Shown here piece after piece: positions 7,175 to 16,450 of a stretch of DNA of 64,000 nt. The DNA is from Rhizobiales bacterium Ga0077545 (lineage in GTDB: Bacteria; Pseudomonadota; Alphaproteobacteria; Rhizobiales; Methylopilaceae), in contig LNEV01000002.1 in assembly GCA_001464335.1 (NCBI GenBank), positions 1-64,000 on the forward strand, given 5' to 3'. Each line of letters starts with the position of its first letter. Positions within the stretch are counted from its first letter, which is position 1. The notes beneath the pieces were generated by a model, which had not been told where the DNA came from, did not search any database, and saw only the letters and a program-made list of their open reading frames with translations. The position numbers and the translations under genes are program-made.

Positions 7175-9864
7175 GCGTCGAACCGAACGCCCACGGAAAT
7201 CTCTCCAGCCAGCCGGCCCCGGATCGACCCCGAGGTCGGCTGAAAGTGCTCCTCGGGGCGGCGCCGGGCGTCGGCAAGACCTATGAAATGCTTCTCGATG
7301 CCAAAAGGCGCCAGAAGGATGGGGTGGATGTCGTCATCGGCGTCGTCGAGACCCACGGACGGGCCGAGACGGAAGCGCTGGTCGAGGGATTCGAAGTTGT
7401 GCCGCGCCGCCGCATCCGCCACGCCGAGCATGACCTTTTCGAGATGGACATCGATGCGATCCTCGCGCGGCGGCCGCAGCTTGTCCTTGTGGATGAGCTC
7501 GCACACACCAACGCCCCCGGGAGCCGCCATCCGAAGCGCCATCTCGATGTCGAGGACATTCTCACAGCCGGGATCGACGTCTTTACGACCCTCAATATTC
7601 AGCATGTCGAGAGCCTGAACGATGTTGTCGCGCGCATCACGCGCGTTCGCGTCCGCGAGACGGTGCCCGACGCGGTGCTCGACCGTGCGGACGACATCGA
7701 GGTCGTGGACATATCGCCCGGCGATCTCATCCAGCGTTTGCAGGAAGGTAAGGTATACGTACCCGATACGGCTCAGCGGGCGCTTGGTCATTATTTCTCA
7801 CCAGGAAATCTGACCGCGCTGCGGGAACTTGCGCTTCGGCGTACCGCGCAGCGCGTGGATGAGCAGCTTCTGGCGCATATGCAATCGCACGCGATCGCCG
7901 GACCGTGGGCGGCAGGGGAGCGCGTGCTCGTCTGCATCAACGAGGATCCGCGCTGTGCGGGTATCGTACGTACGACGAAACGCATCGCCGACAAGCTACA
8001 TGCGCCATGGATTGCGCTTTATGTTGAGACGGCGCGCAGTCAGACTCTGTCCGAGGCAGAGCGCGATCGCGTCGCTGATGCATTGCGTCTTGCCAAACAG
8101 CTCGGCGGCGATCCGGTCACCGTCCCTGGCGACAAGATCGTCGACGAGGTTCTCGGGTATTGTGCCGAGAACAATGTCACTCAGATCGTTATCGGCAAGT
8201 CCGATCGTTCGCGCTGGTTCGAAATCGTCAATGGCTCGGTCGTGCACGATCTCGTGCGGCGCGCGGGTGCGATCAATGTTCTCGTGATGGCCGGAGAGCC
8301 GGTCCCGGAAGCGACCGCTCCTCCGAACCGCGCCGCGACCGCACGTCAATACCAATTGCGGATTTATACCGGGGTTGTCGGTGCAGTGGCCGCCGCGCTC
8401 GGAGTTGGTCTCCTCATGGATCCCTTCGCGGGACATGAGACAGCAGATCTCATATTCCTTCTCGCGGTGATCGGCGTGTCCATCACGCAAGGTCTCGTGC
8501 CGTCGATCGTCGCGAGCGTGCTTGCGTCACTCGCCTACAATTTTTTCTTTCTGCCGCCTGTCCTGACATTCACCATCGTCTCACCCGCCAACATCGTCAG
8601 TTTCGTATTCTTCCTGGTTGTTGCGCTGGTGGTTTCAAGCCTCGCAGCCCGTGTTCATGCGCAAGTCCTGACCGCACGCAACCGCGCGCGCACGACGGAA
8701 GCTTTGTATTCGTTCAGTCGAAAAATCGCTGCCGCCGGTACGCTCGACGATCTTTTGTGGGCGACGGCCTACCAGATGGCCAGCATGCTGAAACTCGACG
8801 TCGTCGTTCTACTTGGCAAGAATGGACAGCTAGATCTGCGCGCGAGCTATCCGCCGGAGGACGACATCGACGAAGCCGATTTCGGTGCAGCGAAATGGGC
8901 CAATGAAATGAAGCGCATCGCGGGTCGAGGCTCGGACACTCTTCCGGGCGCTCGCCGCCTGTTCCTGCCGCTTATTGCAGGCGATAATTCGCTCGGCGTC
9001 GTCGGTCTCACGCGCGCAAAGCCGGGTCCGCTTCTGACGCCGGACGGCCAGCGTCTTCTCGACGCCTTGATCGATCAGGCCGCGGTGGCCATCGAACGCT
9101 TTGCGCTGGTGCAGGATATGGAGGCTGCCAAGTTCGCGGCGGAGACCGAGCGCCTGCGGTCGGCATTGCTCGCCTCGCTCTCGCACGATCTGAAGACGCC
9201 GCTTGCGTCGATCCTCGGTGCGGTGACATCCCTGCGCCAGTTCAACGACCTCTATGATACGAAGGCACGTGACGAACTTGCGGCGACCATCGAGGACGAG
9301 GCCGAACGACTGTCGCGCTTCGTCGCCAATCTGCTCGATATGACCCGGCTGGATTCCGGCGCGGTGGAGATCGAGCGCACGGCTGTCGACCTCGGGGAAG
9401 TCGTCGCGACAGCGCTCACGCGCGTCGGGCGACTTTTGTCCGCACACAAGGTTGAAACCGAGATCGAGCCCGATCTGCCATTCGTGTCGGGGGACGCGGT
9501 GCTGCTCGAACAGGCTATGGTCAATCTGCTCGATAACGCCGCGAAATACACGTCTGCGGGCTCGACAATACGTGTGCGGGTCGGGCGCGAGGAGGCAGGT
9601 CTTCGGATGGACGTCATTGATCAGGGGCAGGGCATTCCGGAGGGAGAGCGCGAGAAAGTGTTTGAGAAATTTCACCGAGCCGGCGAACGTGATCACCGTC
9701 GCGCGGGGACCGGCCTTGGCCTTTCGATTGCACGCGGCTTTGTCGAGGCACTCGGCGGCAGTATTTCTGTCACGGATGCCCCGGGCGCAAAGGGCGCCTG
9801 CTTTACGATCCGCCTGCCGTCGCATCTTTATGCTGTGGCGTCCACGAACGAGGCCGCCGAATGA
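7171..9864 (+). CDS. kdpD: Sensor histidine kinase KdpD
   Basis: KdpD (897 residues) senses low potassium or high ionic strength and phosphorylates KdpE. Domain order: N-terminal KdpD domain with Walker A GAAPGVGKTYEML (about 26-38) and DELAHTNAPG, a USP-like domain (about 250-370), four membrane helices (about 405-495), a GAF-like domain (about 520-645), then HisKA with SLSHDLKTPLASI (phospho-acceptor His about 672), and a HATPase domain with NLLDNAAKYT and GTGLGLSIARG. Length matches the family. The ATG overlaps the stop of the EIIA-like gene and the stop overlaps the kdpE start, so sensor, modulator and regulator are translated together. Confidence 0.96.
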   Translation: MSVEPNAHGNLSSQPAPDRPRGRLKVLLGAAPGVGKTYEMLLDAKRRQKDGVDVVIGVVETHGRAETEALVEGFEVVPRRRIRHAEHDLFEMDIDAILARRPQLVLVDELAHTNAPGSRHPKRHLDVEDILTAGIDVFTTLNIQHVESLNDVVARITRVRVRETVPDAVLDRADDIEVVDISPGDLIQRLQEGKVYVPDTAQRALGHYFSPGNLTALRELALRRTAQRVDEQLLAHMQSHAIAGPWAAGERVLVCINEDPRCAGIVRTTKRIADKLHAPWIALYVETARSQTLSEAERDRVADALRLAKQLGGDPVTVPGDKIVDEVLGYCAENNVTQIVIGKSDRSRWFEIVNGSVVHDLVRRAGAINVLVMAGEPVPEATAPPNRAATARQYQLRIYTGVVGAVAAALGVGLLMDPFAGHETADLIFLLAVIGVSITQGLVPSIVASVLASLAYNFFFLPPVLTFTIVSPANIVSFVFFLVVALVVSSLAARVHAQVLTARNRARTTEALYSFSRKIAAAGTLDDLLWATAYQMASMLKLDVVVLLGKNGQLDLRASYPPEDDIDEADFGAAKWANEMKRIAGRGSDTLPGARRLFLPLIAGDNSLGVVGLTRAKPGPLLTPDGQRLLDALIDQAAVAIERFALVQDMEAAKFAAETERLRSALLASLSHDLKTPLASILGAVTSLRQFNDLYDTKARDELAATIEDEAERLSRFVANLLDMTRLDSGAVEIERTAVDLGEVVATALTRVGRLLSAHKVETEIEPDLPFVSGDAVLLEQAMVNLLDNAAKYTSAGSTIRVRVGREEAGLRMDVIDQGQGIPEGEREKVFEKFHRAGERDHRRAGTGLGLSIARGFVEALGGSISVTDAPGAKGACFTIRLPSHLYAVASTNEAAE

Positions 9865-10550
9865 CGGAAGGCGTGCCAATTCTGATCGTCGACGACGAGC
9901 CACCGATCCGCCGTCTGCTGCGAACGTCTCTGGCACCTCACGGATTCCATGTCATCGAGGCGGCAACCGGCCAGGCGGCGCTTGACGCTGCCGCGCATGA
10001 GAAGCCGGACATAATGCTGCTGGATCTCGGGCTTCCGGATATGGACGGCGTTGAGGTCATCCGGCGGTTGCGCGCGGCTGGGTCCAAACTTCCCGTGATT
10101 GTCGTGTCCAGCCGCGGCGACGAAAAAGGCAAGGTCGAGGCGCTTGATCTCGGCGCCGACGACTATGTCACCAAGCCTTTCGGAATGGCGGAACTGATCG
10201 CCCGCATCCGCACGGCGCTCCGCCATCGCGTGCAGGAAGACGGGGGAAATCCAGTTTTTACATCTGGCAATTTGGCCGTCGACCTCACGCGGCGCAAGGT
10301 GATGCTCGCCGGTGAGCCGGTTAAGTTGTCGCCGAAGGAATACGACATCCTGCGTCTGCTGGTCCTGCACGCCGGGAAGGTGCTGACTCACCGAATGATT
10401 ATGCAGGACGTCTGGGGCGCGATGGGCGATGTGCAGTATCTGCGTATTTATATCCGACAACTGAGGCAGAAGCTGGAAAGGGATCCAGAGCGGCCGAAAC
10501 TGATCTTGACGGAAACCGGCGTCGGGTACCGGTTGGAAGCGAGCCAATAG
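9861..10550 (+). CDS. kdpE: Response regulator KdpE
   Basis: KdpE is an OmpR/PhoB-type transcription factor of 229 residues that activates kdpFABC when phosphorylated. The receiver domain has the acidic pair DDEPPIRRLL, phospho-acceptor Asp55 in IMLLDLGLPDMDG, and Lys in YVTKPFGMAEL. The winged helix spans about 130-225 (LSPKEYDILRLLVLHAGKVL, then RIYIRQLRQKLE and TETGVGYRL). Its ATG overlaps the kdpD stop by four bases. The 134 bases after its stop, up to the convergent TIM-barrel gene, show no strong terminator. Confidence 0.95.
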   Translation: MTEGVPILIVDDEPPIRRLLRTSLAPHGFHVIEAATGQAALDAAAHEKPDIMLLDLGLPDMDGVEVIRRLRAAGSKLPVIVVSSRGDEKGKVEALDLGADDYVTKPFGMAELIARIRTALRHRVQEDGGNPVFTSGNLAVDLTRRKVMLAGEPVKLSPKEYDILRLLVLHAGKVLTHRMIMQDVWGAMGDVQYLRIYIRQLRQKLERDPERPKLILTETGVGYRLEASQ

Positions 10551-10684
10551 CGGACCGGTTTGAAGTTTAAGCTCCCGCCGCTTCCCGTCGTTACGAAGTT
10601 CTGGAGACAATCGGGAGGGTAGAAGGGTTCTGACCTCGAACCGATCAAAGCATGGCCCTGCCAATATTTATTGACTGAAAGCGT

Positions 10685-11512
10685 TTAGCAGTGGCGAAGG
10701 CGGGCATGGACCGTCGACAGGATATCTGCCGGTGCGATCTGCCACCACCGAGTCGAGAAAATCTCGACCTCCATGAAACCTTGGTGCCCGGCCGATGTCA
10801 GCGCCTGCCTGATCCGCGGTAATTCGATGATGCCGTCTCCCATCATGCCACGGTCCATGAGCAGGTCGCTGGTCGGAACCAGCCAGTCGCAGACGTGAAA
10901 TGCGTCGATGCGATTCAAGCGACCTGCCTCGGCAATGGACGCGTACAGATTTGGATCCCACCATGTGTGATAGACATCGATGGCGACAGTCAGCCGCTCA
11001 CTGCAATCAAGAATTTTCCAGATATTTATGGCCTGATCGATTGTATTTACGCAAGAACGATCGGAGGCATACATAGGATGCAATGGCTCGAGCGCCAGGT
11101 TGACTCCGGCCTGCGTGGCCTCCTCTAGCAAGATAGCAATCCCGTCCGTCACCTGCCTCCGTGCGGCATCGATGTCCTTGCTCCCATCCGGCAGACCCCC
11201 GACCACCAGCACGAAGCATGGCGCCCCAAGCACCGCGGCGTCGCGAATGGCCTGCCGGTTTTCGGCAAGGCTCCGCATGCGCCCTTCGGAAGTGGCCGAT
11301 GGAATGTAGGTGCTTCGGCAATAGCCGCTGACGCCCAGACCGGCATCGCGGATGTGGCGGGCGATGGCTGTCACATCGAAGCCCTCGATTTCTCGGCGCC
11401 AGGGTGCGATTCCGCCGAAGCCGTGACGAGCAATCGCTTCGATCGACGCCGCGATCGGCTGCCGATAGCCGAGCGTGGCGGTGTTGATCGAGACCCGATC
11501 AGGCGTGAGCAT
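10685..11512 (-). CDS. Sugar phosphate isomerase/epimerase-like TIM-barrel protein
   Basis: The 275-residue protein belongs to the xylose-isomerase-like TIM-barrel (AP endonuclease 2) superfamily, which contains 3-keto-sugar and inosose isomerases, epimerases and dehydratases. Metal-ligand-type motifs are visible: NLALEPLHPMY (Glu), VAIDVYHTWWDPN (Asp and His), IDAFHVCDW (His), and GFMEVEIFS (Glu) near the end. The start ATG at 11512 (MLTPDRVSINTATLG) overlaps the end of the AroE-like gene by 14 bases; longer in-frame starts would run far into that gene. It is the last gene of a four-gene minus-strand operon. The substrate cannot be read from the sequence. Confidence 0.82.
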   Translation of the reverse strand: MLTPDRVSINTATLGYRQPIAASIEAIARHGFGGIAPWRREIEGFDVTAIARHIRDAGLGVSGYCRSTYIPSATSEGRMRSLAENRQAIRDAAVLGAPCFVLVVGGLPDGSKDIDAARRQVTDGIAILLEEATQAGVNLALEPLHPMYASDRSCVNTIDQAINIWKILDCSERLTVAIDVYHTWWDPNLYASIAEAGRLNRIDAFHVCDWLVPTSDLLMDRGMMGDGIIELPRIRQALTSAGHQGFMEVEIFSTRWWQIAPADILSTVHARLRHC

Positions 11513-12338
11513 CGGAAGCAGGTTGGGCAATGGCAAAGAAATCGCAGATTGCCGAGATTTGGCCTTCGAGCATATGCACGCCCTCCACCGTGGAACAGCC
11601 GCGCTGTGCCCCTTGGTCGAGAAGCTTTGTTCGCGGCGGCTTGAGCACAATATCGACGATCAATCCGCCATCGGCAAAGCCTTCCAGCGAGCAGGGCAGC
11701 GGATCTTCGGGGTGCATGCCGATCGATGTGCAATTCACCACGACATCGAAGCCGGCAGCCGACGACGTTTCTGTCTGTCGTGCGGGGCCGAACGGCGCAA
11801 GCTCTGCCGCGAGCGCGCGGCTCCTTTCTGTGTCGACGTCGAACACCCCCATAGACGCGGGTTGCTCGTCGACGATCGCGTGCGCAACAGCCCTTCCGGC
11901 GCCACCGGCCCCGATCACAAGGACATTGCGGTCGCGGAGGCCATGCCCGTGCTTGGCGACACCCTGGATGAACCCGGCTCCATCGAAATTGTCGCCGATC
12001 AGGCGGCCCGTTTCATTCTTGCGGATCGCATTGACGGCGCCGATGCGGCGCGCCATCGGCCCCACCTCATCGACCATAGCCGCGATGTCGATCTTGTGCG
12101 GAACGGTCACGACCAAACCGTCGAAATTGCGCACCGCGCGAAACGACGCGAGGAGGGCGGCCAGATCTGCCGATCCAACATGCATCGGAACCAGAACGGC
12201 TTCGGTCTGGCGCCGCCGGAATTCGCTGTTGAAGAGACGCGGCGAACCGACTTGAGCGATCGGGTCGCCGAGGATCGCGTAAATACGCGTTCGCCCGCTG
12301 AGCGGCACAGGAAGTCCCGGGATGTCGTCGCGGTTCAC
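11499..12338 (-). CDS. Shikimate dehydrogenase-like NAD(P)-dependent oxidoreductase
   Basis: The product has 279 residues and the AroE fold. Catalytic Lys is present in VTVPHKIDIAAM, the Asn in GAVNAIRK and the Asp in GDNFDGAGF; the dinucleotide site is VLVIGAGGAGRAV. The N-terminal carboxylate-binding motif, HSxSP in true shikimate dehydrogenases, reads QVGSP here, so the first serine is lost. This, and its place in a catabolic operon rather than near aro genes, argues for a related polyol or cyclitol substrate rather than biosynthetic shikimate. Translation starts at GTG 12338, overlapping the stop of the DUF993 gene. Quinate/shikimate dehydrogenase is the main alternative. Confidence 0.8.
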   Translation of the reverse strand: MNRDDIPGLPVPLSGRTRIYAILGDPIAQVGSPRLFNSEFRRRQTEAVLVPMHVGSADLAALLASFRAVRNFDGLVVTVPHKIDIAAMVDEVGPMARRIGAVNAIRKNETGRLIGDNFDGAGFIQGVAKHGHGLRDRNVLVIGAGGAGRAVAHAIVDEQPASMGVFDVDTERSRALAAELAPFGPARQTETSSAAGFDVVVNCTSIGMHPEDPLPCSLEGFADGGLIVDIVLKPPRTKLLDQGAQRGCSTVEGVHMLEGQISAICDFFAIAQPASDAHA

Positions 12339-13504
12339 GACACGACACCTCGGACCGCCAGTACGGCTTTCATACGCGTCACCGCTTGTTCCGGATTGCT
12401 CAGCAGCCCGGCTTGATCGGCCAGACGGAAGATTTCTGCGAGATGCACCGCCGAGCGTGCGCTTTCGAGGCCACCGGCCATCGTGAAATGGTCCTGATGC
12501 CCGTTCAGATAGGCCATAAAGACGACCCCGGTTTTGTAGAACTGCGTCGGGGCGGCAAACAGATGCCGGGACAGCGGCTCGGTCGGCGCGAGGATGTCCC
12601 GGTAGCGGCGATCATCTCCCGCGGCCAGCGCGGCCAGCGCGGCCGAGGCGGCCGGAGCGATGGCGTCGAATGCTCCGAGAAGCGCGTGCGAGTGGCGTTC
12701 TCCGTCTCCGGCAATCAGGTCAATGTAATTATAATCGTCCCCGGTGTACATCTTGACGTCTTCGGGCAGGCGGTTGCGCAGTTCGATTTCCTTCGATGCA
12801 TCGAGCAGCGATATCTTGATGCCGTCCACCTTGCTGCTGTGCTCGCCGATGATGCGGGTGACGGTGTCCATCGCGTGGGCAACATCGTCGGATCCCCAAT
12901 AGCCCTTGAGCGCAGGATCGAACATGTCGCCAAGCCAATGCAGGATCACCGGGCTCTGCGCTTGAGTGAGCAGTCTGTCATAGACGGCCGCATAGTCATC
13001 GGGGCCGCGCGCAACATAAGCAAGTGCGCGCGAGGCCATCAGGACGATCCTGCTGCCCGCCGCCTCGATTGCCTCCATCTGCTGCTCATAGGCCGCGATA
13101 ACATCGCCGAGACCCTTGGCGTCTTCGGGACGAAGTTGGTCGGTGCCGCAACCTGAGGCGACGAGATTGCCCGGTCCGGCTGCCGCGCTCGTGCGCCGGA
13201 TGAGTTCGAGCGCATCCTGCCACGACACGCCCATGCCGCGCTGTGCCGTGTCCATCGCTTCGGCGATGCCAAGACCGAGACTCCACAGATGCTCGCGAAA
13301 CGCCAGCGTGCGGTCCCAGTCGATCTGTGGCTTTACCCAAGGGTCGTAATCGGCGAGCGGGTCGACAACCACGTGCCCCGCCGCGTAGGCGATGCGGTTG
13401 TAAGGCTGCGGTGGCGTATGGATAGGGATCGGCGTGCCGACGAGGGTGTAATCCACCAAAGCGCGGTTTGCGGTCGGCAGTGCGAGGCTGAGGGTGCTTG
13501 GCAT
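12335..13504 (-). CDS. DUF993 family protein (dihydrodipicolinate synthase-like TIM barrel)
   Basis: The 389-residue product matches the DUF993 type, distant relatives of the DapA/N-acetylneuraminate lyase aldolases. Characteristic stretches are RIAYAAGHVVVDPLADYDP near the N-terminus, SPVILHWLGDMFDPALKGYW in the middle, VDGIKISLLDASKEIELR (the position of the Schiff-base Lys strand in DapA-type barrels), MYTGDDYNYIDLIAGDG, and NGHQDHFTMAGGLESARS near the C-terminus. Enzymatic activity is not established for the family as far as I know. It lies 15 bases after the CoA-transferase gene and overlaps the AroE-like gene, within a carbon-source operon, which fits a retro-aldol or dehydratase step. 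Confidence 0.82.
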   Translation of the reverse strand: MPSTLSLALPTANRALVDYTLVGTPIPIHTPPQPYNRIAYAAGHVVVDPLADYDPWVKPQIDWDRTLAFREHLWSLGLGIAEAMDTAQRGMGVSWQDALELIRRTSAAAGPGNLVASGCGTDQLRPEDAKGLGDVIAAYEQQMEAIEAAGSRIVLMASRALAYVARGPDDYAAVYDRLLTQAQSPVILHWLGDMFDPALKGYWGSDDVAHAMDTVTRIIGEHSSKVDGIKISLLDASKEIELRNRLPEDVKMYTGDDYNYIDLIAGDGERHSHALLGAFDAIAPAASAALAALAAGDDRRYRDILAPTEPLSRHLFAAPTQFYKTGVVFMAYLNGHQDHFTMAGGLESARSAVHLAEIFRLADQAGLLSNPEQAVTRMKAVLAVRGVVS

Positions 13505-13519
13505 ATGGATCCGTCGTGA

Positions 13520-15112
13520 TCAGGCGGTGAGGGTTGCGAGGCGTGGATGCGAGAACCAGTCGCCGCGCATCTCCGCACCGATGCCCATGGGCTCAGGTCT
13601 GAAAATCCGTTCGTCCATCAGCTTGAGATCGCTGGCGATCGCAGGCGTGAAGGCCATGTGAGCAAGGACGTCGCGGTCGAGATCGATTCCAGGCGCGATC
13701 TCGAACAGTTCAAGCCCCTGCGGGCTGGTGCGAAACACGGCGCGCTCGGTGACGAAGATCGTGGTTTGGCCGCGCTCGCGAGCATAGGCGCCGTTGTAGG
13801 TGATCTGCTCGAGTGTGTTGACGAACTTGCGGTGCTTGCCTTCCTGCTCGATCGTGAGCGTGCCGTCACGTAGCAGCACTTTAAGCCCGCCGGCCGTGAA
13901 CGTGCCGCCGAACACCATCTTCTTGGCGTTCTGGCTGATATTGACGAAGCCGCCGATGCCGACCACCCGTCCCGCAAAGCGGCTGATGTTGACGGAGCCG
14001 TCGGCATCGATCTCGACGGCCGACAAGAAGGCGATGTCGAGGCCGCCGCCGTCGTAGAAGTCGAATTGGTAGGGCTGGTCGATCATCGCCCAGTAATTGC
14101 GGGCTGCACCGGCATCGAGCCCACTCGCCGGCGCGCCGCCGATGAGGCCTTGCTCGTTTGTCAGTACGACGTGATCGAGCAGGCCTTCTTCCGCGCCGAC
14201 AAGGCCGATGCCCGTGCAGATGCCCGAGCCAATGTTGCAGACCGCGCCACGGGTGATCTCCATCGCGCACCGGCGCGCGACGATCTTTCGCTCGTCGAGA
14301 GGCAGCTTCGGAAACGAATCGAGCGGAATGCGCAGGTGCCCGGCGAAGGCAGGGTCGAACGCCGTCTGGTAGGTCTGCTTCTGCTCGGGATCGACGACCA
14401 CGACATCGACCAGCATGCCGGGAATCTTCACCGTCTTACCGGGCAGGGTGCCGCGCCGCGCGATCCGCTTCACCTGCACCGCGACAAGGCCACCGCAACG
14501 CCGCGTCGCCTGTGCCATCGACAGCATCTCGCCGAAGATGGCTTCATCTTCCATCGAGATGTTGCCGTCCTCGTCGGCGGTCGTGCCGCGCAGAAGTGCG
14601 ACATCGATCTGGAACGGCTTGTAGAACAGCCACTCCCGTCCTTTCAACGAGATCAACTCAACGATGTCTTCGGAGCAGGCTTCGCTCTGCTTGCCGCCAG
14701 ACTGTCGTGGATCGACGAAGGTGTGCAGCCCGACATGCGTGATCAGCCCTGGTCGCCCTGCGGCGATTTCGCGGATGAGCTGGGAGATTGCCCCTTGCGG
14801 AATGGTGTACACCTCGGCCTTGTTCTGGCTGGCAAGGCTGGCCACGGCTGGGGCATCGACGACCGTGCCGCAGACGACGCGCCGAACAAGACCCTCATGG
14901 CCGAAGCGCGAGGCACCGGCTTCCGCCCGGTTGCCGAGGCCGACGGGATGGACCGTCGTGAGGTCGCGGGGGGCGCTCTCGTCGAGAAACCGGGTTTCGA
15001 TTGCGGCAATCAGGCTCTCCGGGACGGCATGGCCCGAGCCGGAGCCTCCAACGACGAGCGTATCGCCATCCTGCACCAGAGCCGCGAACTGAGGCGCCGT
15101 CAGCACACGCAT
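13520..15112 (-). CDS. Acyl-CoA:acetate/3-ketoacid CoA-transferase (fused alpha-beta, YdiF type)
   Basis: The 530-residue protein carries both halves of a family I CoA-transferase in one chain. Residues 1-250 form the alpha domain (DTLVVGGSGSGHAVPESL); the beta domain follows. The catalytic Glu lies in LTNEQGLIGGAPASG, and the CoA-binding glycine loops GSGICTGIGL and VVGIGGFVNIS are present. Such enzymes move CoA between short-chain acids such as acetate, propionate, butyrate or acetoacetate. ATG 15112 is preferred because GGTGGAGAG lies at normal spacing before it; a GTG at 15127 would overlap that site. It is the first gene of the operon and an 18-bp palindromic operator lies 46 bases upstream. 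Confidence 0.9.
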   Translation of the reverse strand: MRVLTAPQFAALVQDGDTLVVGGSGSGHAVPESLIAAIETRFLDESAPRDLTTVHPVGLGNRAEAGASRFGHEGLVRRVVCGTVVDAPAVASLASQNKAEVYTIPQGAISQLIREIAAGRPGLITHVGLHTFVDPRQSGGKQSEACSEDIVELISLKGREWLFYKPFQIDVALLRGTTADEDGNISMEDEAIFGEMLSMAQATRRCGGLVAVQVKRIARRGTLPGKTVKIPGMLVDVVVVDPEQKQTYQTAFDPAFAGHLRIPLDSFPKLPLDERKIVARRCAMEITRGAVCNIGSGICTGIGLVGAEEGLLDHVVLTNEQGLIGGAPASGLDAGAARNYWAMIDQPYQFDFYDGGGLDIAFLSAVEIDADGSVNISRFAGRVVGIGGFVNISQNAKKMVFGGTFTAGGLKVLLRDGTLTIEQEGKHRKFVNTLEQITYNGAYARERGQTTIFVTERAVFRTSPQGLELFEIAPGIDLDRDVLAHMAFTPAIASDLKLMDERIFRPEPMGIGAEMRGDWFSHPRLATLTA

Positions 15113-15157
15113 TTTCCATCTCTCCACCTGGACGACGGCGAAACCCGCACGTCGAAC

Positions 15158-15175
15158 TTACTTACTAGTAAGTCA
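15158..15175. promoter_or_regulatory. Palindromic operator (copy 1) in front of the CoA-transferase operon
   Basis: TTACTTACTAGTAAGTCA is an 18-base inverted repeat with one mismatch; its inner 14 bases (15160-15173) are perfect. The same TTACTTA..TAAGT arms recur at 16451-16468. It lies between the TetR stop and the CoA-transferase start, where a repressor would block the operon promoter. Confidence 0.7.
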
Positions 15176-15224
15176 GATGAAGGAGGTGGGCAAGGTCAAA
15201 TGGGGCGTGGGTCCGGTGCGAGGA

Positions 15225-15869
15225 TCAGCGCGGAGCGTTCGCCGAAAGGACCACGCGGGCGAAGGCGGCGAAGAATTCCTCGAGGTGCTCGAAGCTGCCG
15301 GTGTCCTGCGTGAAGACCGAGGAACTGTTGACGATGTTCACGATCAGAAGAGCGATGTCGTCGACCGGCGCGTCCTTGCGCAATTCGCCCTTCTTGCGCG
15401 CCATCTCGACGGCAATCTTCACCGAGGCATGCACCGAGGTCGTGAACGAGGAGAGCGAGGTTCGCGCGGCAGGGCTGAGGACATTGGCATCGAGGCGGAG
15501 GCGTCCGATCAGGCTCCACGCCTGGCCGTTCTTCTTGCCCTTGTTGTAGGCTTTGTACCGGGTGTGGTTGAAGGCCAGCACCTCCCGCAGCTTATGCGCA
15601 AGCGATTGATCGGGATTTTCCCAAATCTGGCGGTGCCGGTCGGAGGTCGAGGTCACATAATCCCGGGTGACCTCTTCGACCAGCTTTTCCTTGTTGCCGA
15701 AATGGTAGTGGATGTTGGTCGTGGTGATCTCGAGCCGGTCGGCAATATTCCGGAAGCTCGTGCCATGAAAGCCATTCTTTATAAGCAGCTCAGTCGCAAC
15801 GGCCTTGATGCTGTTGCGCATGGAGCCCGCACGACCCGCGGAAGACGTTGCCGTTGGCTTGCGAGCCAT
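15225..15869 (-). CDS. TetR/AcrR family transcriptional regulator
   Basis: This is a 214-residue TetR-type repressor. The N-terminal helix-turn-helix is at about residues 18-64 (ATELLIKNGFHGTSFRNIAD, then TTTNIHYHFGNKEKLVEEV). The C-terminal ligand-binding domain is unspecific. It lies 70 bases downstream of the MaoC gene on the same strand and ahead of the CoA-transferase operon. Two near-identical palindromes flank these genes (15158-15175 and 16451-16468), so I infer that it represses both the CoA-transferase operon and its own MaoC-TetR unit. An acyl-CoA or short-chain acid ligand would fit the target genes, but this is inference. Confidence 0.9.
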   Translation of the reverse strand: MARKPTATSSAGRAGSMRNSIKAVATELLIKNGFHGTSFRNIADRLEITTTNIHYHFGNKEKLVEEVTRDYVTSTSDRHRQIWENPDQSLAHKLREVLAFNHTRYKAYNKGKKNGQAWSLIGRLRLDANVLSPAARTSLSSFTTSVHASVKIAVEMARKKGELRKDAPVDDIALLIVNIVNSSSVFTQDTGSFEHLEEFFAAFARVVLSANAPR

Positions 15870-15939
15870 CTTCTTCTCTGACCTTAGGACCTAAATCTGC
15901 ATCCGGAATGCCCTGAACCGGCTGAACCGGTCAAGCACG

Positions 15940-16419
15940 TCAGCCCCGCCGGCTCATCAGAAGCTGTGTTTCGCCCTCCTGAGTCACGTCTCCGCGCTGG
16001 TTGAGGATCTTCATTTCGAGTGTGGCGATGCCGCGTTCGGCCTTGCGCGTCTCGCGCTTGGCCTTAATCGAGATGCGCACATGGATGCGGTCTCCGATAA
16101 GGATCGGCGCGCGGAACGACCAGTTCCAGTTCAGGGTTGCGACGCCGAGCAGGCGCACCGGGCTGCGGGTCTTCAGCCCGTCCGCGAGGGACAGGCCGAG
16201 AAGCCCGTGGGCGATGCGTCCGGGGAAGCCCTGGGCCCGAGCGAACTCGTCATCCATATGTACATCGAACAGATCGCCAGAGAGTCCAGCGAATCCAACC
16301 ACATGCGCTTCTGTCACCGTGACGCCGGAGGTCTCGTAGGCGTCACCGACTCTCAGATCGTCGAACGAGTATTCCCCGGCCGGAAGTGTTCTCAACGCTG
16401 CGATCTGGCTATCTGACAT
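15940..16419 (-). CDS. MaoC-like hotdog-fold (R)-enoyl-CoA hydratase family protein
   Basis: The 159-residue product is a single hotdog domain of the MaoC dehydratase type. The hydratase signature is visible: an Asp-x-x-x-x-His dyad in GLSGDLFDVHMDDEFARAQG, followed by GRIAHGLLGLSLADGL. These enzymes add water to 2-enoyl-CoA or related thioesters. ATG 16419 (MSDSQIAALR) follows AGGACG at normal spacing; in-frame GTG 16443 and ATG 16437 are alternatives that would leave little room for a ribosome site next to the operator. It is the promoter-proximal gene of the MaoC-TetR unit. Confidence 0.85.
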   Translation of the reverse strand: MSDSQIAALRTLPAGEYSFDDLRVGDAYETSGVTVTEAHVVGFAGLSGDLFDVHMDDEFARAQGFPGRIAHGLLGLSLADGLKTRSPVRLLGVATLNWNWSFRAPILIGDRIHVRISIKAKRETRKAERGIATLEMKILNQRGDVTQEGETQLLMSRRG

Positions 16420-16450
16420 TCTGGAACGTCCTGGCATGGTCACATGAAAC

